Shown here piece by piece: positions 1 to 8,301 of a stretch of 64,000 bases of DNA. Position numbers and translations under genes: made by a program. Under the pieces are notes generated by a model. The model ran no database searches. It was not told where the DNA came from and worked only from the letters and a program-made list of their open reading frames with translations. Source of the stretch: Parachlamydiales bacterium (GTDB taxonomy: Bacteria; Chlamydiota; Chlamydiia; Chlamydiales; Rhabdochlamydiaceae). The first letter of the stretch is position 1. Each line of letters opens with the position of its first letter. The stretch spans positions 187,714-251,713 of the forward strand of contig PLXY01000008.1 of NCBI GenBank assembly GCA_003153295.1. The letters are read 5' to 3'.

Positions 1-1057
1 TGGCCTTTGAGTAGAGTTCTGCAGCATCCTTCCACTTCTGTAAATTGTATTTCACGTCAGCTGCAGTATGCCAAGTCTCAGCAGGAACATGGTCCCCATA
101 ACCTATAATAGCAGTTGCCAATAGTTGTTCTTTTTCTACCGTTGTTTTACCACCATGCTTGGCAACAGCTACAAGGACAGGTGGGAAGTCGTTTCCATTC
201 GTGAACAATCCATTGCTAATCTCCGGGTTTATGGAGAGTAATTGATCGAGTCCACGGCAATCGTTGTTTTTTCCAATCGATAAGATTGATAAGTTTATTA
301 ACATCCCTTGAAGGTTGCGATTAAAAAATAATCTCACCGCTAAAAAACTTGCGCAAGTCGCATTTTTTTGAATAGCTTTTGTTAATGTTTGAAAAGCTTC
401 TCCGATTGCTTTTCTTCGGAGGGGTTGAAGGGGAGGATCTTGTATAGTTTGAAGTGGTCCTAACTGTGAAAGTCCCCTTAAGAGTAACTCTCCTCCAGTT
501 TCACAAGGTTCATTAATATCTGACATTAAGAAGCTTTTTTGTAACTGCGAGGTGAGGGAATTATTTGATATTCGACTTAAGTCATTCCATAAGAAGGCGC
601 CGAAAGAAGGAAACCTAACCATCAAACCTTCGAAACGATGATAGATTCTTTGAAGCTTTTCCTTGGCACTATCTGATGGATGGACGATTTTCAGTTCTTC
701 CAGTACTTTAAATCGCTCTTCAGCGTACTGCAGCGTTGCCCTACCAAGGATATAACGATATTTGACAGAATCAATTGCTTTTGCGCAAGCCGACCAATCA
801 AAATCTAAGCGTTCTTCTATTGTTAACTCTTTCCATCGGCTTTTCGTGTACTGCCGACAGGTTCGCGACAGTTTCTCAAATTTCAAAAGGGATTGAAACG
901 GAAGATAAGATAAAATCTTGTGCACTATATCTGTGACTAAATAAACGCCAGACCATTCCAAATGAGATTTTTTATAGGGTCTTTCAACGGGCACGGCTTC
1001 AGCCGGTCTTTTTAAACCTGAATTGGGTGAAGAGAAATGTGGAGGTGATGCTGACAT
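1..1057 (-). CDS. F-box/TPR protein, 5' part only (cut by window edge)
   Basis: The reading frame opens with an ATG ending at 1057 and stays open to base 1, giving about 352 residues; the C-terminus lies outside the window. Residues about 40-85 have the leucine-rich pattern of an F-box (core VTDIVHKILSYLPFQSLLKF, then a Trp-containing helix). In eukaryotes this domain recruits substrates to SCF ubiquitin ligases through Skp1. The end of the visible part (KWKDAAELYSKA) looks like the first helix of a TPR. Residues about 16-30 carry KR and KK clusters spaced like a bipartite nuclear localisation signal. A complete protein of the same plan lies at 58832-61762. The ribosome binding site is weak. 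A role as an effector acting on host ubiquitin ligase is inferred; the F-box call rests on pattern. Confidence 0.72.
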   Translation of the reverse strand, partial: MSASPPHFSSPNSGLKRPAEAVPVERPYKKSHLEWSGVYLVTDIVHKILSYLPFQSLLKFEKLSRTCRQYTKSRWKELTIEERLDFDWSACAKAIDSVKYRYILGRATLQYAEERFKVLEELKIVHPSDSAKEKLQRIYHRFEGLMVRFPSFGAFLWNDLSRISNNSLTSQLQKSFLMSDINEPCETGGELLLRGLSQLGPLQTIQDPPLQPLRRKAIGEAFQTLTKAIQKNATCASFLAVRLFFNRNLQGMLINLSILSIGKNNDCRGLDQLLSINPEISNGLFTNGNDFPPVLVAVAKHGGKTTVEKEQLLATAIIGYGDHVPAETWHTAADVKYNLQKWKDAAELYSKA

Positions 1058-1432
1058 ATTAATCCCTGTAATAATCAGCATTAATTATATAGATGTTTGA
1101 TAATAATTTAAATCATTAATAATAATTTTATTATTAAGTCGGTTATAACGAACGTGTCTCAAAAACCGGCATTTGGGCTTCTGCGTATAAATTGCCATTC
1201 CGTGCCTTGAGAGGACTTCTCTTATTCTTAGTGAAACTTCTGGGTATTGTCCTTCCGATTCCCTGTTGCCTACAGATAGAAGACGAACATGGGATCACAA
1301 AGTATGGATACGACATTTTAAATAAGTGGGTTGCTGTCTCTTATCCTGGCATAGCCTCTATCCATTATTCCTATGCCTATTGCGATGGTTTATCAGATAT
1401 TCCGATGCAAAATCGTGGTATTATCGACCTAA
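1058..1432. other. Intergenic stretch, no convincing gene
   Basis: This 375-base gap lies between the start of the F-box gene and the end of recF. The first 80 bases are very AT-rich and probably hold the F-box gene promoter, but no clear -35/-10 pair stands out. On the plus strand a frame is open from 1138 past 1432 and into the antisense of recF, to 1635. Its part outside recF encodes a hydrophobic then Tyr/Cys-rich stretch that I do not recognise. It has no ATG start and no ribosome binding site. It may be a decayed gene or chance. Confidence 0.4.
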
Positions 1433-2479
1433 TCAACTTCGGCCTGCACGATGGATCATGCCTTGTTCTATATCTAGGACATGGTGAGAAGGATTTTCAA
1501 AGAAAGCAGGAGAAGTCAAAAAGACCTGTCCAAAAGAAGAAAGCTTTCCTAAAAGAGAATCTCGTCTTGAACTATCTAAGTGCACTCCAAAATCATCAAT
1601 GGAAAAGAGGGGAGGGGCGTTGTGGTGATCTTTAAGATGGTGCCATTGCGCTAGTCTCATCGCGGCAACAGCTGACCTAAGCTGTCCTTGACTAGCAAAA
1701 GAGCGGGCCTCTTGGCCGTTGATGAGGATCTCCAGGTCGTCGCGGTGAGGACCGATGAGTGTCGAACCTAAGAACATTTCCTTAGCGCGATGTTGCAGAT
1801 AGTTTTCGGTATAAGAAGAGATGTATTTGATTTCTAAGTGATCTCGATTGTTGGAGAGTTCCAACATGCTGTTTTTTAAGCCTTCGGTAAGTCCTGCAAC
1901 CACTTCTTGCCGCTTCTGCCGGATATAGGCTGCGGAGACGACCATGAGGCTTTCCCAGGTCTCTAAAGAATCGGAGGTTTTTTTGCGGAGGAGAAAATTC
2001 CGGTGCTTAACGGCTTTATGGTAACGGGTCAGATGATAGACATAGAGAGGATCGCTTTGCGCAATGTGAATGTCGAGAAAACGGCGCCGGTCAGCAGGAG
2101 CTCCTGTGATTAAGAGGACATCTTCCGGAGCTAGAAGAACAATGGGAAGCAGTCCTAAAAGATTAGTGAAATGGGCGTAACTGGTGTTGTTATAATCTAG
2201 CTTGCGAACTTCACCATCGAAAGAGAGGCGGATATGTTGAGAAATTCCATCTTTGACGAACTCAGCTTCAATAAAGAAAAAAGAAGCCTCATTTTGGATG
2301 AGCTCTTTGAGATGGGGAGTCCGAAAGGATCGCCCCGTTCCTAAAAGATAAAGGGCCTCTAGGAGATTCGTCTTGCCTTGGGCATTATTTCCACGGATGA
2401 GATTAACCTCCGGGGAAAATAAAATCTCCGCTTCTGAATAGTTGCGGAAATGCCTTAAATAAAGCCTTTTAATGAACAT
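1433..2479 (-). CDS. recF: DNA replication and repair protein RecF
   Basis: RecF is an SMC-like ATPase that loads RecA at gaps in DNA. The 348-residue product begins MFIKRLYLRHFRNY, the usual RecF opening. The Walker A motif GNNAQGKTNLLEAL is at residues about 34-47. The signature region near residue 265 (SQGQLRS) and the Walker B-like FSIDDFGVHLD near 290-302 are present. Length is close to the family norm of about 360. The ATG follows the dnaN stop codon directly with no gap, so translation is probably coupled to dnaN. The 3' end faces a gene-poor stretch. Confidence 0.95.
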   Translation of the reverse strand: MFIKRLYLRHFRNYSEAEILFSPEVNLIRGNNAQGKTNLLEALYLLGTGRSFRTPHLKELIQNEASFFFIEAEFVKDGISQHIRLSFDGEVRKLDYNNTSYAHFTNLLGLLPIVLLAPEDVLLITGAPADRRRFLDIHIAQSDPLYVYHLTRYHKAVKHRNFLLRKKTSDSLETWESLMVVSAAYIRQKRQEVVAGLTEGLKNSMLELSNNRDHLEIKYISSYTENYLQHRAKEMFLGSTLIGPHRDDLEILINGQEARSFASQGQLRSAVAAMRLAQWHHLKDHHNAPPLFSIDDFGVHLDSSRRDSLLGKLSSFGQVFLTSPAFFENPSHHVLDIEQGMIHRAGRS

Positions 2480-3580
2480 TTAGACTTCGAGTCGCATCGG
2501 CATGATGACAAAGTGGGCATTTGTCGAATCCGTGATGAGTCCAGGATTATAGGCATCGCTCAGGCTTAGTTGGATGGTCTCGTCTTTGCTATGGCGCAAA
2601 ATATCTAGGAAATAGTGGGGATTGAAAGCGATATCGAACTTGGGTCCGCCATAGTTGGCTGTCATGCTGACTTTTCCTTCGCCAATCCCGCCGCTCATGG
2701 CTGTGAGGTGGAGCTCGCCGGAAGTAAATGTAAAACGGACAGCGCTGCTATGATCGCTGGTAAAGAGGGAGACTTGGCGCAAGAGAGACATCAGTTCTTC
2801 GCGATGGAGGGCAATCGGATCTGTCGCTTTCTTAGGGATCACGCGGTCGACATCAGGATACTGGCCATTGAGGAGTTTTGTGATGAGGGTGACAGTGCCT
2901 GTTTCAATGCCGATCTTATCAGGGAAAAAGGTGAGCTTTGACTTTTGATCTTTTCCATCGAGAAGCTTGATCATCTCTTCGACGGCTTTTAGAGGAAGGA
3001 CATAGGCCCCTGATTGTTCGTCTCCAAGTTCAACATCAGCAAAAAGTTTTGCAAGTCTTTTACCGTCCGTGCCGATAAATGTCGCAAGCTTTTGACGGTG
3101 CTGCAAAAGGATTCCATTGAGGACTTGACGGTTATCATCGCGTGCAGCGGCAAATGAGCTTCGCACGAGCATTTCTTTGAGCATCGTGTTGTCGAGATCT
3201 AGAGAAATGCCGCCAGATAGATCAGGAAGGGCAGGGAATTCATTTTTATGCATGCCGCTCATCTTAAAGTGGGAAGTGCCGGCATTGATGTGGGCGGATT
3301 CGGGAGTCGCAGCATGAATTTCAACTTGAGAAGCTGTCAGCTCTCGGACGAGCTGGAAAAACTTTTTTGCAGGAAGGGTGATCGATCCTTCTTCTTCGAT
3401 CTTGACATTGGCATAGGCTCGCATGCTGACTGTCAAGTCAGTCGCGCTTAAAATGAGCTGATCATCCACAGCTTCCAGCAGGACATTACTCAAGATAGGA
3501 AGAGCCGGTTTCGCAGGGACAATGGCTTGGATTTTTCCGATTAAATTGAGTAAATCAAGTCTGGGGATGATGAATTTCAT
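2480..3580 (-). CDS. dnaN: DNA polymerase III beta subunit (sliding clamp)
   Basis: DnaN forms the ring-shaped dimer that tethers DNA polymerase III to DNA. The 366-residue product has the three-domain clamp length. It shows typical stretches: LPILSNVLLEA near residues 27-37, LNGILLQH near 153-160, TDGKRLAK near 171-178, and the C-terminal MPMRL that forms the protein-binding pocket. It is the first gene of a two-gene unit with recF, whose start abuts its stop. A good ribosome binding site (AAAGGATC) precedes the ATG and a promoter-like pair lies just upstream. The nearness of dnaN to smpB fits chlamydial gene order as I recall it. Confidence 0.97.
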   Translation of the reverse strand: MKFIIPRLDLLNLIGKIQAIVPAKPALPILSNVLLEAVDDQLILSATDLTVSMRAYANVKIEEEGSITLPAKKFFQLVRELTASQVEIHAATPESAHINAGTSHFKMSGMHKNEFPALPDLSGGISLDLDNTMLKEMLVRSSFAAARDDNRQVLNGILLQHRQKLATFIGTDGKRLAKLFADVELGDEQSGAYVLPLKAVEEMIKLLDGKDQKSKLTFFPDKIGIETGTVTLITKLLNGQYPDVDRVIPKKATDPIALHREELMSLLRQVSLFTSDHSSAVRFTFTSGELHLTAMSGGIGEGKVSMTANYGGPKFDIAFNPHYFLDILRHSKDETIQLSLSDAYNPGLITDSTNAHFVIMPMRLEV

Positions 3581-3600
3581 AGATGATCCTTTTTTATAAG

Positions 3601-3630
3601 AAGATACTCGATTGGAGAGACTAGTGTCAA
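3601..3630 (-). promoter_or_regulatory. Promoter candidate for dnaN-recF
   Basis: On the minus strand a perfect TTGACA (3630-3625) is followed after 18 bases by TATCTT (3606-3601), fitting a sigma-70/sigma-66 promoter. Transcription would start near 3594, about 14 bases before the dnaN ATG, leaving room for the AAAGGATC ribosome binding site. The -35 box overlaps the last codons of the upstream gene on the same strand. Confidence 0.6.
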
Positions 3631-4595
3631 CTAAGAGACAGATGATCTTTCAAAAAAGCAACCAGTTTCTTCCACGAATCTTGACTGGCCTCTTCATCTG
3701 CCTGTGGGCTGCCCCCCATAGAAAACCATTTATTGGCAATAGGATGATAGTACAAACTGCTGGAGGCTAGACCGGGGATACCAATCTGATGGCCGGCATC
3801 AGGATAATGAAGATGCTGGACTAAAGCCGTTGGATTTTTCCTTTTTAGGATCTGCTCAGCAAAAATAGACGAAGGCCACATTCCATCGTCTCCGCCGGAA
3901 ATGAGTAAGATAGGGCAGGTGATTTTTTCGACAGGGATCGCGGCGCATTGATAGGCCTCTTGATCTTTCATGCCTTCAAGAAATTGGGATGTGGTGCGCA
4001 AAGGATGGTCAGCGTCTTGACCTAGTTTCTCATCGTCTTTTGCGACAGGAGCAGAAGGACTTATCGGCCTACCTTGATAGGTCCAGGCAGGAAGATGAGA
4101 CTGGTTGATAGCTCCGAAAATAACGCTGCTAGGGACAGCTGCCACAATGGCATGGATAGAATCGGGAAAAACAGTTCCCAAAATTAGGCTGAGCTCAGCG
4201 CCTCGGGAGACTCCATAGATACCGATGTGGTCTTTATCAATGGAAGGATGGGACTGGAGCCAATCGATAGCGGTTTTAAAATATTCCAATGGAATGTTTT
4301 CAAGGTTTGAGGGTAGACCTTCTATGCCAAAATAACCCAGCGCTAGGGTAGCAAAACCTTCCACGGCCAGTGCTTTCGCGCGGCTTTCGCTCAGGCCGCC
4401 ATTCGATCCGCTGAGTGTAATAATAGCTGGAAGCGGCCTGTCTGAAATAGGTAAAAATAAAACTGCTTTGAACGGCTGGTCTTCAATGATAATTCTTTGA
4501 TAAGAGGCGATAGGCTGTGTTACTTCAGTCGCAATAACAGAAGTGAGGTTAAAGCAAAGAAATAACGGAAAGAATAATGTGATTAAAAAAGTCAT
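3627..4595 (-). CDS. Secreted alpha/beta hydrolase of the acyl-CoA thioesterase/BAAT C-terminal type
   Basis: The 322-residue product starts with a hydrophobic signal peptide (MTFLITLFFPLFLCF, residues 1-15), so it is probably exported. The body is an alpha/beta hydrolase resembling the C-terminal domain of acyl-CoA thioesterases and bile-acid acyltransferases (BAAT family). There is a GVSRGAELSLILG nucleophile elbow near residue 130, an acidic residue in ISGGDDGMWPSS, and a catalytic His in PDAGHQIG. The nucleophile is Ser rather than the Cys seen in mammalian BAAT. The substrate cannot be told; an ester or thioester of a lipid is likely. It lies just upstream of dnaN on the same strand, and the dnaN -35 box overlaps its 3' end. 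Confidence 0.78.
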   Translation of the reverse strand: MTFLITLFFPLFLCFNLTSVIATEVTQPIASYQRIIIEDQPFKAVLFLPISDRPLPAIITLSGSNGGLSESRAKALAVEGFATLALGYFGIEGLPSNLENIPLEYFKTAIDWLQSHPSIDKDHIGIYGVSRGAELSLILGTVFPDSIHAIVAAVPSSVIFGAINQSHLPAWTYQGRPISPSAPVAKDDEKLGQDADHPLRTTSQFLEGMKDQEAYQCAAIPVEKITCPILLISGGDDGMWPSSIFAEQILKRKNPTALVQHLHYPDAGHQIGIPGLASSSLYYHPIANKWFSMGGSPQADEEASQDSWKKLVAFLKDHLSLS

Positions 4596-4603
4596 AGCTA
4601 CTC

Positions 4604-4661
4604 CTGGTCTTTCATTGACCGGTCCATTTCTCGTTTATCTTGACGGGCTTTAAGGGCGGCC
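4604..4661 (-). repeat. Duplicated smpB 3' end (left direct copy)
   Basis: These 58 bases match 6321-6378, the last codons of smpB, in the same orientation with roughly 52 of 58 positions identical by eye. Read on the minus strand they encode [18 protein letters not shown], against [18 protein letters not shown] at the true SmpB C-terminus. No start or SmpB core is attached, so this is a fragment. With the right copy it brackets the kinase-like gene at 4785-6167. Confidence 0.85.
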
Positions 4662-4668
4662 TCTCTCC

Positions 4669-4776
4669 GAAATCCCTCCCGATTATTTCCAATGGCTCAA
4701 AACCAGCGGCGCCCTCGACAAAGCGGATAATAAAGAGCTGAAAAACGCCCTCTTGAAAAGGGGCGCTTGGAAGTAA
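4669..4776 (+). pseudogene. C-terminal remnant of an unidentified protein
   Basis: In this gap the plus strand reads in frame as EIPPDYFQWLKTSG, then a lysine-rich helix-like tail ending NALLKRGAWK and a TAA at 4774-4776. Composition looks like a genuine protein end, and it is richer in GC than its surroundings. There is no start codon or ribosome binding site. It adjoins the truncated smpB copy, so it may be debris from the same rearrangement. I do not recognise the parent protein. Confidence 0.3.
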
Positions 4777-4784
4777 TTCAGCCC

Positions 4785-6167
4785 TCAGGCTTGGATGTAA
4801 AACAAACCGCCATCGGGGCGCGCGATAAAACTGAAGATATATTTGTTATCCACAAGAGCTTGGAGAACTCGATTAAGCCAAACCCGATTTGCTTCGGTGG
4901 GTGTGATTGAGTTTTTATGAGAGGGAGCCCCACAATTTTTATATCTTCCTAATACACCATAATGATCGCAGTCGATCAAAATAAACCTTTTTCCTCTGAT
5001 TGATGCTTCATCTGGCGTTTTTTGGAGGGCATCATTGATGGCCAAGACCATTTCATTCAAAGCATCTTCTAAAGTGATCAATTTTCTCTCCCATTTACCT
5101 ACAGAATTTCGGATTTCAATTTCCTGAACTTCATCATTAAAACCTAAAGCCTTTACATCTTGAATGACAATCGAAGCCCGAGCATTTTCTTCTTTGATTC
5201 CTTTCATATCATGAAACTGAAGTATCTCATGATAGCGCCGGATATCTTGCTGCACTTCTTCTTTAACCTGATCGATTGTCATGGAGTTCGGCTGAATATC
5301 ATGCTGGCGCGCTACATCGAGAACATCTTTAATGAGCTGTTCCGAAAATAGGCATCGAATCAGACCCATCCTTCTTAGATAAGCATCTCCGAAGAATCCC
5401 GTCTGGGCCTTTTCTCTATATTTGAAATCTAATATTGCTATGCGGCACTCTCCATTAGAATCGACGAAAGGCATATCTCGACGTGTGACAGCGCTCAAAT
5501 TCATGAGTGCAGTAAAGATCGCCAGTTGGTGGACTGCCTTTGCCATCTTTACAGATTGCTTTTCCCATATCTCTTCTTGAGCACTTTCATCCGCCTTGTG
5601 AGCAATAAACTCTTGTGCAATGACTTTAAATTGTTTGTCGTCATGCACAACTTCCAGCAGTTTTGTATGAGGTATCTTTAAAAGATCAAGGTTATTCTCT
5701 AAGCAAACTTTTTGACCCTCGATGATATTATCAAAGTGAGCTTGAGTTGCTGCATTTCCAAAAACACTGATTGTACAATGCTTTTTATCTTCCCAATTTG
5801 TATGGTCGCGCCCTACAAGAGGAGGTTCCATTTTAAAAATTGACCCAGGCACTGTTTGCAGTTTGAAAATGATACTGTTCCCTTGGCGGACCCATTGAAT
5901 TTCAGGATCATCTTGATATGCAAGGATTTTAGGCATGAGCCTTTGAATTTTCTGCGTTGTTGTCTCCAAAACGATCATGCCCTTTTCTAATTCTATCTGT
6001 GCTAGAGGAATGGAGACAGGTCGCTTCCATGCTCTTATATAGAAGTAGGCGCCTACTGCAACTAGCCCAAAGCAAAATGCAACTTTCCAATCTAGTTTTT
6101 TCAAAATGGGGACATAATAGGACAAGCTGCCTGAGCGGGATGTTGAGAAATTCTGAATTTGTGTCAT
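4785..6167 (-). CDS. Membrane-anchored protein with a possible divergent kinase fold
   Basis: The chosen ATG ends at 6167 and gives 460 residues; AAAGG lies about 8 bases upstream. An upstream in-frame extension to 6281 is possible but lacks a good ribosome binding site. A single membrane segment is at residues about 28-45 (WKVAFCFGLVAVGAYFYI). A kinase-like order follows: a beta-strand pair near 98-113, an IAQEFIAH hinge-like strand near 183-190, RRDMPF at 229-234 in the place of the HRD loop, and ILDF at 245-248 in the place of DFG. The catalytic loop is shorter than in true kinases, so it may be a pseudokinase. The C-terminal 100 residues are unlike anything I know. It sits between two direct copies of the smpB 3' end, which suggests acquisition by insertion. 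The function is unknown. Confidence 0.5.
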   Translation of the reverse strand: MTQIQNFSTSRSGSLSYYVPILKKLDWKVAFCFGLVAVGAYFYIRAWKRPVSIPLAQIELEKGMIVLETTTQKIQRLMPKILAYQDDPEIQWVRQGNSIIFKLQTVPGSIFKMEPPLVGRDHTNWEDKKHCTISVFGNAATQAHFDNIIEGQKVCLENNLDLLKIPHTKLLEVVHDDKQFKVIAQEFIAHKADESAQEEIWEKQSVKMAKAVHQLAIFTALMNLSAVTRRDMPFVDSNGECRIAILDFKYREKAQTGFFGDAYLRRMGLIRCLFSEQLIKDVLDVARQHDIQPNSMTIDQVKEEVQQDIRRYHEILQFHDMKGIKEENARASIVIQDVKALGFNDEVQEIEIRNSVGKWERKLITLEDALNEMVLAINDALQKTPDEASIRGKRFILIDCDHYGVLGRYKNCGAPSHKNSITPTEANRVWLNRVLQALVDNKYIFSFIARPDGGLFYIQA

Positions 6168-6314
6168 ATGAACTGCCTTTGGGGGAAAATTATATTCAAT
6201 TGTTTGAAAAAACCAAAACTTAAAGAATGACAATACATTTCCATAAAAAGAAAATTTTAACTTATCATTTATTACCAGCAAGTAGACACCCTCTAAGAGA
6301 GAAAAATGAATCGG

Positions 6315-6761
6315 TTATTCGTGGTCTTTCATGGACCGGTCCATTTCTCGTTTATCTTGACGGTCTTTAAGAGCTGCTCGTTTATCATAGGCTTTTTTGC
6401 CTTTGGCCACTCCGAGGCGAACCTTGACTAGTCCGTGTTTGAGGTACATGCCTAGAGGGATGATCGTCAGTCCTTTTTCATCGATCACAGATTTTAAACG
6501 GAGAAGTTCTCGTTTGTGGAGAAGGAGTTTGCGCTCTCTGCGTTCTTCATGGTTATAGATATTCCCAAATTTATAGGGAGCGATCGAAGAGTTTTTAAGA
6601 TAGGCTTCGCCGCGATGGAAAACCACATAGGCTTCTTGGAGATTCCCTCCATGGCTTCTGAGGGATTTAATCTCGGTCCCCAAAAGAACAATTCCCGACT
6701 CCAGAGTCTCCAAAATTTCATAATTGTGATGAGCTTTGCGATTGGAGACTAAATCTTCCAT
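6315..6761 (-). CDS. smpB: SsrA (tmRNA)-binding protein SmpB
   Basis: SmpB carries tmRNA to stalled ribosomes for trans-translation and tagging of incomplete proteins. The 148-residue product has the family pattern: [20 protein letters not shown] near residues 7-26, GTEIKSLR near 28-35, a central [10 protein letters not shown] near 77-86, and the basic GKKAYDKR tail that folds in the decoding centre. Length is normal. AAAGAG precedes the ATG. It is the second gene on the minus strand after the unknown gene at 6825-8234, 63 bases downstream. Its last 58 bases are duplicated at 4604-4661. Confidence 0.96.
   Translation of the reverse strand: MEDLVSNRKAHHNYEILETLESGIVLLGTEIKSLRSHGGNLQEAYVVFHRGEAYLKNSSIAPYKFGNIYNHEERRERKLLLHKRELLRLKSVIDEKGLTIIPLGMYLKHGLVKVRLGVAKGKKAYDKRAALKDRQDKREMDRSMKDHE
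6321..6378 (-). repeat. smpB 3' end (right direct copy)
   Basis: This is the in-gene partner of the truncated copy at 4604-4661. The two are in direct orientation about 1.7 kb apart and enclose the kinase-like gene and a gene remnant. This is the layout of a small element, or a tandem duplication, resolved at the smpB 3' end. Confidence 0.85.
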
Positions 6762-6824
6762 ATGAACTCTTTAATATAATAAATTCGATTATGTCAAAAA
6801 TTCTATCTAAAACAAAGGGGTTCT

Positions 6825-8234
6825 TTAACCGAAAAGGGATTGTCCGAAGGCGGTGACTGTGAAGCACGGCTTGCCATTATAAGTCCCAAGTGCAGTAATA
6901 CCTGCTTCGAAAAGCCATTCAAAAATAATCGCATGGATAAAGGCTCTCTCTTCAGGAGTATATTCAGGAAGGGCGTATCTCCAGCCTTTGCCGCATTTTT
7001 TGAGCGTTGCAGCTGTATGATCCGCTAAAGGAACAATAACGCCTTTATTGAACTCTTCAAAAACGACCCATCCGGTATGGAGGACGCGCATAACAGTTTT
7101 TTCTGCTTCTCGAATGACTTTTTCAGAGGTGAGTGAAGGAGGCAGTTCGATCGATTGGATCTTATTCAAAGAATGGCGATAAAGATAGAGGGCCCGATTT
7201 TCGACTCTCATTTCCAGCCATTCTGCAGCAGGCTCTGAAGCTTGCAGCTTATCACCGTCGAGCTCTGCCAGTTTTAACAGCTGCAGCTTCCGGACAATCT
7301 GATCTAAATAACCAGGAGTGGGCGGAGCCTCTTGTAATCGCGCCGCCATGGCAGCGTATCCTTTAGGATTAAGAGGTGTTGACTGTTTTTTAACGAGTTG
7401 AAGAACAGCGGTCATGTCTTCGACAAAAGAAAAATCATGAGGCCGGTGCCGTTGAATTTTCGAAGTATCGGAGATCACGGGAGTCGTTGTTGTTTTTAAG
7501 AAAGTGAGGTAGTCGCGCCACTCTTGGAAGGGAGAGACTCTTTCTTCCCAGCCATCGCCGACTTTCTGATAGCCTATGCAACAGACAAAGTGGAGCTCTA
7601 GAATGAGCATGTTCTCTTCAAATTGCTCGCGTGAGAGGCCATACTTATTCATGAGTTCTTTGGCTGAAAGGTAGAGCAGTGAAGAACGTAAAACGTCTTG
7701 CGCCATCGCCGATAGGACAGGATCGCCAAAACTAAGCTCCATCAGATACCGTTGAAAAACTTGAGGAGTTAGGAGATATTTTTCGACGAGAGAATCAAAG
7801 ATATTATTTGAAGTGCGCGGAATCGAATACCAGATTGGAAGAGCATGGATAGGGACTTTTTTAAGCAAGTTTTGAAGAAATTCCATACCAGGGATGAAGT
7901 CAGGTTCAAATTTCTCAATTTCAGTTTCGAAGTATTTTCTTGTCTCTTTATCGACAACGATAGAATCACCCTCGATGACGAGAAGGCCTGTTTTGCTGAA
8001 TCTTTCTAAGATAGGAAGAAGCTCTTCTTCAGTTTTATCGATGTTTTTTGCGATTTTTCGAATCTGCGCTTTGATAGGGCTGTAAAGTATTTCTTCGAGA
8101 AGGCTGATTTCTAACGTCGTGAAACTAGCTAATAAGAGGCGATTTTCAATGTCCCGGCGATAATTATAATCAGAAAGTGTAATCTTATTTTTCTTTACCG
8201 CACTTAATTCTATCATAGTTTTGATGGGTTTCAC
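6825..8234 (-). CDS. Unknown protein, 469 residues, winged-helix-like segments
   Basis: I do not recognise this protein. It has no signal peptide and no long hydrophobic stretch, so it is probably cytoplasmic. Residues about 35-95 alternate short helices with a strand (IAKNIDKTEEELLPILERFSKTGLLVIEG) in a way that resembles a winged-helix domain. The middle is helical. The last 150 residues are rich in aromatic and charged residues (TVMRVLHTGWVVFEEFNKG and ALPEYTPEERAFIH). It is divergent from leuS with 67 bases between starts and sits upstream of smpB on the same strand, so the two may be co-transcribed. DNA binding is only an inference. Confidence 0.5.
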   Translation of the reverse strand: MKPIKTMIELSAVKKNKITLSDYNYRRDIENRLLLASFTTLEISLLEEILYSPIKAQIRKIAKNIDKTEEELLPILERFSKTGLLVIEGDSIVVDKETRKYFETEIEKFEPDFIPGMEFLQNLLKKVPIHALPIWYSIPRTSNNIFDSLVEKYLLTPQVFQRYLMELSFGDPVLSAMAQDVLRSSLLYLSAKELMNKYGLSREQFEENMLILELHFVCCIGYQKVGDGWEERVSPFQEWRDYLTFLKTTTTPVISDTSKIQRHRPHDFSFVEDMTAVLQLVKKQSTPLNPKGYAAMAARLQEAPPTPGYLDQIVRKLQLLKLAELDGDKLQASEPAAEWLEMRVENRALYLYRHSLNKIQSIELPPSLTSEKVIREAEKTVMRVLHTGWVVFEEFNKGVIVPLADHTAATLKKCGKGWRYALPEYTPEERAFIHAIIFEWLFEAGITALGTYNGKPCFTVTAFGQSLFG

Positions 8235-8301
8235 CTCGTGATGACTAGTGTAGTTGATTTTTCATTTTGAAGCAATTACCATTATAATGTATTTTTTCTG
8301 G

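Noticed and set aside
1192-1635. Plus-strand ORF of 147 codons
   Set aside because: More than a third is antisense to recF, it needs a TTG start without ribosome binding site, and I recognise no motif. Kept only as a possible remnant in the gap before 1433.
6771-6797. TTGACA upstream of smpB as a promoter
   Set aside because: The -35 box is perfect but the best -10 candidates are at 13 or 15 bases and would start the transcript beyond the smpB ribosome binding site.
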